Shown here: positions 11,966 to 23,149 of the stretch, piece after piece
Layout of the letters: each line of letters begins with the position of its first letter
How positions within the stretch are numbered: the stretch's first letter is position 1
From: Cervus elaphus
Taxonomy: Eukaryota; Chordata; Mammalia; Artiodactyla; Cervidae
Assembly (NCBI RefSeq): GCF_910594005.1
Contig: NC_057816.1
Span: 39,485,797-39,549,796, forward strand
Direction: 5' to 3'
DNA length: 64,000 nt
The notes under the pieces: generated by a model
What the model was told of the DNA's origin: nothing
Databases searched by the model: none
The model's input: the letters and a program-made list of their open reading frames with translations, nothing else
Translations under genes and position numbers: made by a program

Positions 11966-12815
11966 GATAAGCTAAAATCTAAGCTCCAAGGCTCATGGTC
12001 ATCAACTGAGAACTGTTTGGTAACCACTTTTCAATTCAACTCATCACTTGCCTTCTTGCATCCTTACTCCCTCATAGGTGTGTTCTGAGAGCACACCTCA
12101 GGAAAGTTTCTGATATGAAAATTCTCAATCCCTTAATCTGTTTCCTAGGGCCACTGACTTAAGAGAGCTGACACAAGGGATATTCTGAAAAAAAAAAAGC
12201 AAACTATAAAATGGAATTTTTGAGCTCTAGCACTAGCCAGCTGGCAATGAGAACATCGATACTGGAGGTAGGTAGGCAGAATAACTGATAATAACTCCTG
12301 GAATTGTTAGAACTTTCACCTGTGGTCAGCTAGCATGAAAAACTGGTGAGAGGGAATACACTGGCAGGTACAATATCTCACTCTTGCAAGAGGTTTAGAG
12401 GAAATAATAATTATAAGAACAAAAGATTTGAATGGATGTTACTGAGTGCAATCAAAGCTTTGAAGAAAGACAATGCAAAGCTCAGAGTCTTTAATCACAA
12501 ATTAAGACAAACTGTGAAAGTCATAACTTCCTAGCAATGTAGAAAGACACTCTCATCTCCTGCAGCCAGAAGGCAGAGATTGTTAAGAATCAAGTCCAGG
12601 ACATAATTATATAAAAACTGCAGAAATTCAGGAAGGTTCAATCCACTTCTGGAGCAGAGAGAGAAAGGTAACCTGGAAGGTGAAGTCTCCTGGAGGTGTG
12701 GCATTATAAGGAAAGAAGGAAGCAAGTGGTAGAAACTAAGGGCTCCATACATACAAACAAAAGAGAAGAACAAAATCAGAAGTACACCAATCCCACCTCT
12801 ACTTCAAACAAAACA
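11966..12815. other. Unassigned sequence
   Basis: No repeat family, long ORF or conserved motif was recognised. A 62-residue frame at 12346-12534 has no recognisable domain and is best treated as chance. Confidence 0.45.
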
Positions 12816-13105
12816 CCACTTTTTAAAAATTGAAGTATAGTTAATTTACAATATTACATTAGTTTCAGGTATATAGCATAGTGATTCAGTGTTTTCACAG
12901 GCTACATTCCATTAAAAGTTATTACAGGAAAATGGCTATAATTCCCTGTGCTATATATCTGTGTTGCTTATCTATTTTGTACATGGTAGCTTGTACTTCA
13001 ATCTCATATTCCTAATTTGCCCTCCTGCATTCCCTCTCCTTTTTGGTAACCGCTAGTTTGTTTTATCTGTGAGTCTGTTTTGCACATACATTGATCTGTA
13101 GTACC
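12816..13105 (-). mobile_element. L1 3' end fragment
   Basis: It begins 'aaaaattgaagtatagtt' and continues with 'tttcaggtatatagcat' and 'ctgtgctatatat', the complement of a common artiodactyl L1 3' UTR. It holds no coding sequence. Confidence 0.75.
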
Positions 13106-13127
13106 AAATACTTTAAAAATGTACTTT

Positions 13128-13180
13128 GTGCTAAGTAGCTTCACATGTCCAACTCTCTGCAACCCCATGGAGGAAGCCCC
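13128..13180 (-). mobile_element. 53-bp internally deleted Bov-A SINE
   Basis: The unit keeps both SINE ends in minus orientation: the body end 'aactctctgcaaccccatgg' and the head end 'aggaagcccc'. It lacks the roughly 150 bp between them. A perfect 11-bp TSD, aaatgtacttt, flanks it at 13117-13127 and 13181-13191. Confidence 0.85.
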
Positions 13181-13191
13181 AAATGTACTTT

Positions 13192-13532
13192 ACTGCACCA
13201 ATAAATCAGGGTACCCAAACAAAGAAATCTAGCAATGTACCCCAAGTACCTACCCTGCCTATAAAGAATCCTCTGTCATTGTTGGTCCAAGAAAACATAA
13301 AACATTTCAAAAATGAAAAGAAAACCACAAGCAATAATCATACACATCTATAAAAAGGAGAAAACAGACAATGTGATCAAGGTATTCTGTCAGAGACTTT
13401 TGTATACTTAGGAGATACATGCTGGAGCATTAGGATGTCATGATATCTGCAATTAAATTTCAAATTACTCAGCAAATATATACACAAATGGAGAGGAGGC
13501 ATGCAACTTTGGCCAAATATTAACAATTCGGT
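13192..13532. other. Unassigned sequence
   Basis: AT-rich sequence without a recognised repeat or ORF. Confidence 0.45.
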
Positions 13533-13545
13533 AATCTAAGACTGT

Positions 13546-13770
13546 GCTTCCCAAATGGTGCTAGTGGTAAAAAACCTACCTGCCAATGTAGGAGATGTAA
13601 GACATGTGGATTTGATCCCTGGATTGGAAAGATCCCCTGGAGGAGGGCACAGCAATCCACTCCAGTATTCTTACCTGGAGAATCCCACTGACAGAGGAAT
13701 TTGGTGGGCTACAGTCCTTAGGGTCGCAGAGTCGGACACAACCGAAGGGACAGAGCATGCACGTGTGTAC
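13546..13770 (+). mobile_element. Bov-tA SINE, full unit
   Basis: A complete tRNA-like head and Bov-A body. The TSD aatctaaga(c/a)tgt lies at 13533-13545 and 13771-13783 with one mismatch. Confidence 0.93.
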
Positions 13771-13783
13771 AATCTAAGAATGT

Positions 13784-14330
13784 ACATGGGTATATTTTGT
13801 GCTACTCTTTTAACTTCTCAGTACATTTTAATTTTTATAAATCAAGAATTGTGGGGAAATCTGAGCTTGAAGTATAGAAGCTAAAAATTCTTTGTTGTTT
13901 TTACAGAAATTTCAGATACAATGAAGCATTCATGTCACTGCAGAACAATGAGGAACTCCTGCAGTATAGATATAGAAGGCAAACAATAGAAATGCAAGGT
14001 AAAACCTAAATCAGACTAATACAGTGCCATTTTTTTCAGCCAGAAATAAATATTTTCACCAATTTCTTGGTGAAAAAGAAATAACATTACATAGCAGAAC
14101 CCCCATACATATTATTTAGGATTTAGTGTATATAATTATATTAAACTCTATAATAAATAATTTATCCTTCACATTCCATTGAGAGGGAGTTATTTTTATT
14201 GACTTTATAAATTCTAAATTACTAAAAGTCTCTAAAGAGCAAGATTTCATGATGGATTAGACCCTCACTGAAAACTTCAATTAAATGTTATTGCCATCAT
14301 CAAGAAGACCAAATAAAGAGCTTTCCACTC
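13784..14330. other. Unassigned AT-rich sequence
   Basis: A pyrimidine tract ending 'tttttacag' near 13895 resembles a splice acceptor, but no supporting open exon or donor was seen. Nothing else was recognised. Confidence 0.4.
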
Positions 14331-14334
14331 ATTA

Positions 14335-14495
14335 GTTGTGAGACCTTCAGCAAGTTATTCAACTTCTCTATTTCTTCATCTACAAAACGGAAATAATAAT
14401 AGCAACTACATTTCATGGTTGTTGAGAGGATTACATGTAAAATGCTTAGAGTACTGCGTTATATAAATTCCTAATAACTATTAATTGTTAAATAT
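14335..14495 (+). repeat. MIR SINE fragment
   Basis: The plus-strand MIR core includes 'gcaagttattcaacttct', 'tcatctacaaaacgga' and 'gttgttgagaggatta'. Confidence 0.85.
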
Positions 14496-14676
14496 GGTTG
14501 TGCTATTTCTTTCATGAACACACATACATACACACATAATCCTCTGAAAACATAATCATCAAACCCCAAACACTCTTCTAACTATTTTAAGGACTTAGAT
14601 GATATGTTAGGCCTTTTTTTTTTTATTTTTTTTTGGTCATACATTGATATGAATCAGCCATAGACTTACACGTATT

Positions 14677-14713
14677 CCCCATCCCGATCCCCCCTCCCAC
14701 CTCCCTCTCCACC
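14677..14713 (-). other. G-quadruplex-prone tract in L1 3' UTR
   Basis: The plus strand carries at least four C-runs of three or more with short spacers (cccc, ccc, cccccc, ccc, ccc). The L1 sense strand (minus) is therefore G-rich and fits the G3+N1-7 pattern. Similar tracts occur in the other two L1 3' ends of this window. Confidence 0.7.
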
Positions 14714-14922
14714 CGATTCCTCTGGGTCTTCCCAGTGCACCAGGCCGGAGCACTTGTCTCATGCATCCCACCTGGGCTGGTGATCTGTTTCACCATAAAT
14801 AGTATACATGCTGTTCTTTTGAAATATCCCACCCTCACATTCTCCCACAGAGTTCAAAAGTCTGTTCTGTATTTCTGTGTCTCTTTTTCTGTTTTGCATA
14901 TAGGGTTATCGTTACCATCTTT

Positions 14923-16194
14923 CTAAATTCCATACATATGTGTTAGTATGCTGTAATGTTCTTTATCTTTCTGGCTTACTTCACTCTGTATAAGGGGCTC
15001 CAGTTTCATCCATCTCATTAGGACTGATTCAAATGAATTCTTTTTAACGGCTGAGTAATATTCCATGGTGTATATGTACCACAGCTTCCTTATCCATTCA
15101 TCTGCTGATGGGCATCTAGGTTGCTTCCATGTCCTGGCTATTATAAACAGTGCTGCGATGAACACTGGGGTGCACGTGTCTCTTTCAGATCTGGTTTCCT
15201 CAGTGTGTATGCCCAGAAGTGGGATTGCTGGGTCATATGGCAGTTCTATTTCCAGTTTTTTAAGAAATCTCCACACTGTTTTCCATAGTGGCTGTACTAG
15301 TTTGCATTCCCACCAACAGTGTAAGAGGCTTCCCTTTTCTCCACACCCTCTCCAGCATTTATTGCTTGTAGACTTTTGGATAGCAGCCATCCTGACTGGC
15401 GTGTAATGGTACCTCATTGTGGTTTTGATTTGCATTTCTCTAATAATGAGTGATGTTGAGCATCTTTTCATGTGTTTGTTAGCCATCTGTATGTCTTCTT
15501 TGGAGAAATGTCTGTTTAGTTCCTTGGCCCATGTTTTGATTGGGTCATTTATTTTTCTGGAATTGAGCTTCAGGAGTTGCTTGTATATTTTTGAGATTAA
15601 TCCTTTGTCTGTTTCTTCATTTGCTATTATTTTCTCCCAATCTGAGGGCTGTCTTTTCACCTTACTTATAGTTTCCTTTGTAGTGCAAAAGCTTTTAAGT
15701 TTCATTAGGTCCCATTTGTTTAGTTTTGCTTTTATTTCCAATATTCTGGGAGGTGGGTCATAGAGGATCTTGCTGTGATTTATGTCGGAGAGTGTTTTGC
15801 CTATGTTCTCCTCTAGGAGTTGTATAGTTTCTGGTCTTACATTTAGATCTTTAATCCATTTTGAGTTTATTTTTGTGTATGGTGTTAGAAAGTGTTCTAG
15901 TTTCATTCTTTTACAAGTGGTTGACCAGTTATCCCAGCACCACTTGTTAAAGAGGTTGTCTTTTTTCCATTGTATATCCTTGCCTCCTTTGTCAAAGATA
16001 AGGTGTCCATAGGTTCGTGGATTTATCTCTGGGCTTTCTATTCTGTTCCATTGATCTATATTTCTGTCTTTGTGCCAGTACCATACTGTCTTGATGACTG
16101 TGGCTTTGTAGTAGAGTCTGAAGTCAGGCAGGTTGATTCCTCCAGTTCCATTCTTCTTTCTCAAGATTACTTTGGCTATTCGAGGTTTTTTGTT
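14923..16194 (-). pseudogene. L1 ORF2 C-terminal part (3' half of inverted copy)
   Basis: This frame encodes the C-terminal third of L1 ORF2p, from KKPRIAK through the cysteine-rich zinc-knuckle-like segment (around SNKCWRGCGEKGSLLHCWWEC) to a natural C-terminus ending LTHMYGI. No stop or frameshift interrupts it, unlike the same region at 43250-43909, where the frame opens for only 219 residues. The open frame continues upstream to 16326, but that part is antisense to the inverted half and is artefactual. In an intact L1 this region follows the RT domain and binds RNA during target-primed reverse transcription. Here it lacks a start codon, endonuclease and RT in cis, so it is not a functional gene. 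Confidence 0.93.
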
Positions 16195-17445
16195 AGAAAA
16201 GTATAACTTTCCAAAACTGAACCAGGAAGAAATAGAAGATCTTAACAGACCCATCACAAGCAAGGAAATCGAAACTGTAATCAAAAATCTTCCAGCAAAC
16301 AAAAGCCCAGGACCAGATGGCTTCACAGCTGAATTCTACCAAAAATTTAGAGAAGAGCTAACACCTATCTTACTCAAACTCTTCCAGAAAATTGCAGAAG
16401 AAGGTAAGCTTCCAAACTCATTCTATGAGGCCACCATCACCCTAATTCCAAAACCAGACAAAGATGCCACAAAAAAAGAAAACTACAGGCCAATATCACT
16501 GATGAACATAGATGCAAAAATCCTTAACAAAATTCTAGCAAACAGAATCCAACAACATATTAAAAAAATCATACACCATGACCAAGTGGGCTTTATCCCA
16601 GGAATGCAAGGATTCTTTAATATCCGCAAATCAATCAATGTAATACACCACATTAACAAGTTGAAAGATAAAAATCATATGATTATCTCAATAGATGCAG
16701 AGAAAGCCTTTGACAAAATTCAACACTCATTTATGATTAAAACTCTCCAAAAAGCAGGAATAGAAGGAACATACCTCAACATAATAAAAGCTATATATGA
16801 CAAACCCACAGCAAGCATCACCCTCAATGGTGAAAAATTGAAAGCATTTCCCCTGAAATCAGGAACAAGACAAGGGTGCCCACTCTCACCACTACTATTC
16901 AACATAGTGTTGGAAGTTTTGGCCACAGCAATCAGAGCAGAAAAAGAAGTAAAAGGAATCCAGATAGGAAAAGAAGAAGTGAAACTCTCACTGTTTGCAG
17001 ATGACATGATCCTCTATATAGAAAACCCTAAAGACTCTACCAGAAAATTACTAGAGCTAATCAATGAATATAGTAAAGTTGCAGGATATAAAATTAACAC
17101 ACAGAAATCCCTTGCATTCCTATATACTAACGATGAAAAAACAGAAAGAGAAATTAAGGAAACAATACCATTCACCATTGCAACAAAAAGAATAAAATAC
17201 TTAGGAGTATATCTACCTAAAGAAACAAAAGACCTATACATAGAAAACTATAAAACACTGATGAAAGAAATCAAAGAGGACACAAACAGATGGAGAAACA
17301 TACCGTGTTCATGGATTGGAAGAATCAATATTGTCAAAATGGCTATTCTACCTAAAGCAATCTATAGATTCAATGCAATCCCTATCAAGTTACCAACGGT
17401 ATTTTTCACAGAACTAGACCAAAGAATTTCACAATTTGTATGGAA
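16195..17445 (+). pseudogene. L1 ORF2 reverse-transcriptase domain (inverted 5' half)
   Basis: The frame runs uninterrupted from EKYNFPKLNQEE to ISQFVWKY, about 415 residues. It includes recognisable RT blocks: the segment before NYRPISL, the GTRQGCPLSPLLF block, and the catalytic LFADDMILY block near 16995-17020 with both aspartates present. The endonuclease domain is missing because the copy is 5'-truncated just upstream of EKYNF. The open frame extends past 17445 into host DNA by read-through only. Preservation of every RT motif supports recent insertion. With no promoter, no start and an inversion, it cannot make ORF2p from its native structure. Confidence 0.94.
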
Positions 17446-17529
17446 ATATGTTAGGCCTTTTGAGCTGATGAGATTTCATTCAATCATTTATAAACATTTA
17501 AACTTCACATATCATATATACTTGTAGTT

Positions 17530-18425
17530 TAGAACAAATTAACAAATATAAACGTCCAGGCCCTCTATTTACTTCTTTTCCTTTTCCTTTCTTTTTCCTT
17601 TGTTTCCTTTCTTTTTCATACCTTTATTTTTATATTTTAAAACATTTTTTCTACATTCACACATAAAGGTCTTGCTTCTCTAACCATAATGAGACTTAAT
17701 AAAAACATCCTCATGTCTGACCAAACTGATCAAATTTCACAGAAGAGTAACTTTATGATCTTGTAAAATATTATAGGACAGGAAAAATCTATTATATAAC
17801 TGCCAGGGGATGATATCAAAAATTTACATTAAGTTTAATACCCATAGATTTTCCCAAATAAAAAGAAGTGATGTGAAAGTTTCTTACGTAGTGGACTTAG
17901 ACCAAACAGCCGAATTTAAAAGTACTCATTTCAGTTCTAATTCTAGGCAATGAAAACTGTTACGGATTCAACCAGTGTGGTTTTGTTTTTCAATAGTTTT
18001 GAGTAGTCCATTGTAAGAGCATTCATACAAGTGTTTCCTCCTTATACTACAAGTCTAGAAATCACTGGTCTGACTATTTAATTCAATTTATCAAGGACAA
18101 TGTAACTTGCATGCAGACATTTGATCATTTCTGACTGTGCTCTTGTACAGCAGAAACCATGACGATTTGATTTGGACAGTAGTTAGGACAATACAACTTG
18201 CATTCAGGAACCTAATAAAAATTTAATCATGCTCCCAGTTGATGCTTCGCAAGATAAGGTATTGGGAGATGCAGAGAAAAGTCTGATTAGACATGGAATT
18301 ACATTACTGTAAGTTAGCAAATAAACCCATGAGAAAGAGGAGTTTCAAATATAAGTGGATTTTAGCCATATTTTATATTTGTATATACTTCAGTTTACAA
18401 AGTACCACTGCATAAATGCAATAGA
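17530..18425. other. Unassigned sequence with a pyrimidine tract
   Basis: A polypyrimidine run of CTTT/CCTTT type occupies about 17570-17620. The rest is AT-rich, with no repeat family or credible exon recognised. Confidence 0.45.
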
Positions 18426-18429
18426 GCAC

Positions 18430-18655
18430 AGACGCAAGGCACTACATCAGACAGCTTGTGGAAAACAAAGATGAATATACACCCACAAAGAGCTTATAAT
18501 CCGGTGAAAGATATCTCCTGTTTGATTCAAAGAAATGGAATACTGTAGAGGTCAAAAGTGCTATAGGAATACAGAGAGAGTAGAGATGTAATCTAACTAA
18601 TGGAGTCAAAGAAGGCTTCACTGAGCTGGTGGTATTTGAATCTGGGCCTTGAAAA
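18430..18655 (-). repeat. L2 LINE 3' fragment
   Basis: 'aaagagcttataatcc', 'aaaagtgctatagg' and 'gaaggcttcactgagctgg' occur in the order of an L2 3' UTR read on the minus strand. Confidence 0.75.
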
Positions 18656-18719
18656 AAATAAAGTATTATTTGGTTAACACCAAACATTATGAGGTAACCA
18701 TAGCAGTCACCATTATGTT

Positions 18720-18870
18720 CTTTCACAGTTCAGGAAATTGGGACTGAAAGAGGCTTAGAGGACTCCCTCCTCTAAGAACACATAATGGATAAATGTCAAC
18801 TGAGATATGAATGCAGGTTTTCTGATTCTAAGTCCAATGTTTATTCACTATATCACCTGTAAGACACAGC
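18720..18870 (-). repeat. MIR fragment
   Basis: Minus-strand MIR core: 'cagttcaggaaattggga', 'gagatatgaatgcagg' and 'ttattcactatatcacc' in order. Confidence 0.7.
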
Positions 18871-18879
18871 TTAATTTTA

Positions 18880-19270
18880 GGCTAGACAATACATGTTCTT
18901 TCAAGGTAATGTAAAAAAATACTAATCCCTGCTATAATAATAAATTTGTTGTCCTATGAACACCATATGAAAATAAACACTCTTATCCTCTAAGTATTCA
19001 TGTTATTTCCTGCTTTGAATACAGAAAATTCCTTGTAGTATAAGAACTGAGGAAGTCAGGTATTTGTTTAAAGATTAAGAAACCTGTTAGAAATGAGTAA
19101 AAAATAACTGCATCATGATAATTAAATACAGACTGTAGTATGCAATGAGAGTGATACCCTGTTTGTCTTTATCTCTCCAGAGGATAGATCAAGAGAGGAC
19201 AGCAAGATTAAGCTCCACTGGCTACAAGATAAATTTTTCCCAATGGAAATTAACACTCAAGGAAATAATA
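18880..19270. other. Unassigned sequence
   Basis: Nothing recognised. The sequence is AT-rich with no coding signal. Confidence 0.45.
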
Positions 19271-19274
19271 ATAA

Positions 19275-19492
19275 TGCATGTGAGGCTTACTGGATGTTAA
19301 GCACTGTTCTAAGCCCCTCATGTTTACTTGGTCTCAACAACTCCACGAGACAGGTATTACTACTACCGCCAGGTGTGGATGATGAATCTGAGCCATAGAA
19401 AAACCTCAGCCAAGGTCATGTGATGTAGCAGAGCTGGAATTTAAACTCTGAATCCGGCTACAGAATCTTCATCCTTAACCACTCAACCGTAA
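19275..19492 (-). repeat. MIR SINE, nearly complete
   Basis: Minus orientation: 'gttaagcactgttcta', 'caacaactccacgagaca', 'aaggtcatgtgatgtagcag' and 'tccttaaccactcaacc' cover most of the MIR. Confidence 0.9.
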
Positions 19493-19589
19493 CATGTCAA
19501 AAATGAAATTTCAGTCTCTCTTTTTGTAGAGGGCTTTAAGATACTAGTACAAATTACATCTATAAGATGTGAGTTCATGTTCTAGAAAG

Positions 19590-19745
19590 CAGCAGTGTGG
19601 TGTGGCATCTAAGAACAAAAATTCTAGCATCAAGCGGACTAGGTTTTAAGACCTTCTTCAGCCATGGCCTACCTGTGTGAACCTGGGCCAGTTACTTAAC
19701 CTCTTAAAGCTTTAATTTCCTTCTTTCAAAAGAAGATAGCAATTA
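19590..19745 (+). repeat. MIR SINE, 5' half
   Basis: Plus-strand head and core: 'gtgtgaacctgggccagtta' and 'cttaacctctta'. It stops within the core. Confidence 0.85.
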
Positions 19746-19779
19746 CTGTTTTGAATTGGGAACATAAGCAGCTCAGTGT

Positions 19780-19860
19780 GACAAGAAAAGCACTGAACTT
19801 GAATATCAGAAGACTCAGGTTATAGCCTGAGCCACTGTCAGCCATGTGAGACAGGGCAAT
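19780..19860 (+). repeat. MIR head fragment
   Basis: 'agcactgaacttgaat', 'gaagactcaggtt' and 'cagccatgtgagac' resemble the tRNA-like half of MIR. The fragment is short and diverged. Confidence 0.5.
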
Positions 19861-19861
19861 C

Positions 19862-20100
19862 AATCCATCAATCAGCAAATATTTATTGAGCCTTATACAT
19901 TTAAATGGAGAAGGAAATGGCAACCCATTCCAGTATTCTTGCCTGGAAAATCCCATGGAAAGAGGAGCCTGGCAGGCTACAGTCCATGGGGTCGCAAAGT
20001 CAGACATGAGTGAGCAACGCATGCATGCATATGAATTTGTTACAAGTACTTTGGGAGTATAGCACTAAAAAAGACATTGTTCCTTACTCTGAAAGCAAAT
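19862..20100 (-). repeat. L2 LINE 3' end, split by a SINE
   Basis: 'atcagcaaatatttattga' before the SINE and 'actttgggagtatagcact' after it are consecutive parts of the L2 3' terminus on the minus strand. The Bov-A at 19907-20022 therefore inserted into it. Confidence 0.7.
19907..20022 (+). mobile_element. Headless Bov-A SINE
   Basis: Body only: 'ggagaaggaaatggcaaccc' to 'gtcagacatgagtgagc'. It lacks the tRNA-like head. A TSD could not be fixed. Confidence 0.9.
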
Positions 20101-20644
20101 TCATTCAAATTTGTTCAGTTTCCTTAGTGACTGAACTAAGTCCCCAAAGGAGGTACTTTCTGCATCAACATTCTAAAAATGAATATCAATATCCTGATGC
20201 TTCTGTTTCATTGTTGAGTACAATGCGTGTGTGCGTGTGTGCACACATAATTAATTCCTCCTTTTTATATACAAAGGGGATATATGCAGACAGAAGAGAC
20301 TGAACTCTGAGGCTTGTCTCATTGTGTTTACTACCTACAGCTGCCATTACCAGCTGTTCCCACACATTCTCTCTATGGGGCACATTTTTCTGAAATGTAG
20401 ATTAATACATGATACCACTATTGCACCACTGTAAAGACAGCAGAATCAACATGATTTACAGAAATCTGATGGAAAATGTCCTTTCTTCTCTGCCTCTGAA
20501 ATGAGCTTAGTGACAATTCCCAACAATTCAAACAGAAACTGAAGAAACAATTTCTACACCCTGAATGTGTTTCCATTCCTTTGGTTGACATGGACTGGCA
20601 ATACTACTGTGTGATTATTCATGGAGTGCAATCTAGTAACAGTT
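20101..20644. other. Unassigned sequence with a short TG tract
   Basis: A short (TG)n-like run lies at about 20224-20246. Otherwise nothing was recognised. Confidence 0.45.
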
Positions 20645-20845
20645 AATGGCGTCAACTTTGAGATCAGGTTGACAAACATATAGATAGATAGGGATATAAA
20701 TCCCACCTCTAGCATGTACAAGTTGGGAAACTTTAAGTGTTCTGATCTCGATTTCCTCATACATATAGTGAAAATTATCACTTATCTCCTAAAGTTACCA
20801 AATGAGATAAGCTACATAAATTATTCAGTATACTTAACTTCATTT
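20645..20845 (+). repeat. MIR fragment
   Basis: Plus strand: 'atcccacctctagcatgtac', 'gatttcctcatacatata' and 'aaatgagataagctacata' follow the MIR order. Confidence 0.75.
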
Positions 20846-22425
20846 AATCACTAATTAATGATTAATTATCAAGTTCATCACCATCCTTAGCTATTAAAAT
20901 AACTTCATATATGTTAGAAGAAAAAATATGAACTAACTCATGATATTACAAAGAAAACTAGTGCTTGCAGCTACTTTAACTCAATCACATAGGAGAAACA
21001 TCATTTTAGGAAAAAAAGACATTTTCCAAGTTCCTAGTTAGGCAGATCAATATTCAATACATACCATTAAGATATTTTGCAATCTAGGACTCAAATCACA
21101 ACAAAATGGCAAACCAGATTACAAGTTTGTTACACATATAAGAGTTTTAATGTATCTTTTCATGAAGTTACTAATCAAATTACAATACAGGCATTTTCAG
21201 AAGAGAAATGCACATATACAATTTCTTAGTAAAGCTCCAAGTTACTAGAGAATTTTTCAGCTGCCTTTCAGCACTTAAATCCCTGATTTTATAATCATAA
21301 ATGTAGAAATGGTTTTAGTAATACAGAGAACAAGCAAATCAACAATATATGAGTGTTCCAGGACTCAATATTTGTGAGCAGATGATCAAAGTAATATTTC
21401 AAATCACCAGCGATGTCCCATTTACCATAAGTAGGTCAATAGAAAAATAAATTAACTTACAGTGAACAAGAACTTCCTTGGACTCCATGAAAATGCTTAG
21501 AAGAATGGGATGAACTTGTACTTCTAAACTCAAATATCTGCTACTAGTTGATTGAATCCTCAGCTGTGTCTCTTGCTCCCACCAGCTTACCAAACATATG
21601 ACCACGGACACTCCTTCCTAACAGCTGACTTTTAATCCTGTCTTTAGGTTCAAACAAGATCTTTTCAAAAATATGTAGCATGTAATACTGAAATCACCAA
21701 AGATAAAATTAATTTTAAAAATCATCCCCTTGCTCTATCTCTCTACATGTTCCTCCAAAAAGAAGGCAGGCTTAACTTGGGAAATGAACTATATAATTTG
21801 CTTTCACACCCATTGCTCCAGGGAATATATGACGGCTACCCAGCACAATTCTCTTCTTTGAGCTCTAAGATGTGCACTCTGGGATGTAACACAAATGTCA
21901 AAGCCATTTAGGTGCCACTGAGGATGAAACATAAATGTTATAAAGGCAACTGGTGCAATCAGGGTATATTACTTCCAGGAAATAAATAAAAACTATCTAA
22001 TTCAGGCTCTTCCACAACACAGAAGCCTAGAGTCAGTGGTTGGCAATGATATTATAAACATTCCAAAGATATCTCCTGGCTGCTGTTTTCCTCTGCAATA
22101 TCATATAGGACATGACAAAGAGTTTATCCTCACCTAACTCCCTAAAACACTAAATATTAATAGCCATAGGTTTTATCTACAGAAAATATTTTTCATTAAA
22201 AAAATCAGTAGCTCTTTATTTTACTATGTCACAAAATATCAAGTTTTCTGCTTATTAGCCCTATCACTTACAAGCTATATTCGTGGAATAATTACATAAA
22301 GGAAAGTAAACATTTTCTATGTGTCATCAAAACACAGAAGTACTTCATTTGATTTTTCATAAACCATTGTCCCTGGAGTTTTACACACGTAAGAAATCCT
22401 CATCTACATACTACCAACAGGTAAT
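20846..22425. other. Largest repeat-poor stretch of the window
   Basis: About 1.6 kb in which I recognise no interspersed repeat. No exon-like open frame with flanking splice signals was seen. It may hold diverged repeats or non-coding conserved sequence; a comparison with other genomes would decide. Confidence 0.45.
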
Positions 22426-22429
22426 ATAC

Positions 22430-22520
22430 ATTCAACATAAATTTAGTGAGGCAACCAAGTGCCAGACACTGTGCTAGATTCTAGAGATATAAAAAAGATA
22501 GACATTTTCTTTGTAAAAAG
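22430..22520 (-). repeat. L2 3' end fragment
   Basis: 'caacataaatttagtgagg', 'agtgccagacactgtgctag' and 'tctagagatata' match the end of L2 on the minus strand. Confidence 0.65.
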
Positions 22521-23085
22521 TTTACTGTACATACAGTGGTTCTTCCAATGATATACTTCAATGTTACTGCATTCAAATTCTCCCTCAATTTTTGATTTTC
22601 ACAAATCCCTGCATCCAAGTGAATTCCATACAAGTTTTCTTTTTCATGAAAGTAAATTCTGGTCAACGATAATGAATACAGGAATATTTAAAGTTGACTA
22701 TGAAAAAGAAAGGTACAGAGAAACATTATACATCAAACTGGATTTGCATATTGAAAGCCAGTTAATTTTTACAAAAGTTATTGAGGATAACCTTAGTAAT
22801 GACTCAATTCATAGGAGTCCAGAATTGTTACTAACTGATCTAAACTTGTAAATCATCCAGATCTCTCATCAAAATCAGAGATCCCCTAATGCAACAGCCA
22901 CAGACACAAAGTTGAAGAGTGTAGCCATTCACCTAAAGGAGGCTCTAGTCATTGCAGCCATGTATAGATGTGAGCCAAGTGTTGTCATTGTTAGATCTTT
23001 TGTTGTTGTTCTTCTTGTTGTTGTTTTCAAGAGAAGCCAGAAGTTTAGATTTTTATGTGAAATATACAATTTTTATATGTCACTT
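22521..23085. other. Unassigned sequence
   Basis: A (TTG)n-like patch lies near 23003-23028, followed by poly-T and poly-A runs (23089-23132). The frame at 22561-22851 has no recognisable domain. Confidence 0.45.
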
Positions 23086-23149
23086 AAATGTTTTTTTTTT
23101 TTTTAAGGTGTACTCAAAAAAAAAAAAAAAAATCAAGACCTAGCCCCTT

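Larger units (their letters stand above)
14618..17445 (-). mobile_element. Young 5'-inverted (twin-primed) LINE-1
   Basis: The left part (14618-16194) is the L1 3' half on the minus strand, starting with its poly-T (tail complement). The right part (16195-17445) is the upstream ORF2 segment on the plus strand. The minus part resumes at ORF2 residues KKPRIAK, and the plus part ends ISQFVWKY, which directly precedes that point, so almost nothing was lost at the inversion. A perfect 16-bp TSD, atatgttaggcctttt, lies at 14602-14617 and 17446-17461. Both halves are fully open. This is the textbook product of twin priming during target-primed reverse transcription, and the element looks recent. Confidence 0.96.

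Noticed and set aside
13880..13985. Possible exon after 'tttttacag' near 13895
   Set aside because: An acceptor-like string alone is common in AT-rich DNA. No open coding stretch with a donor or recognisable protein follows.
14923..16326. 467-residue minus frame as a single protein
   Set aside because: Only 14923-16194 is L1 ORF2. The N-terminal ~44 residues are antisense of the adjacent inverted segment.
16133..17527. 464-residue open frame as a host gene
   Set aside because: It is the L1 ORF2 RT domain of the inverted element. The first and last residues are read-through into the other L1 half and into flanking DNA.
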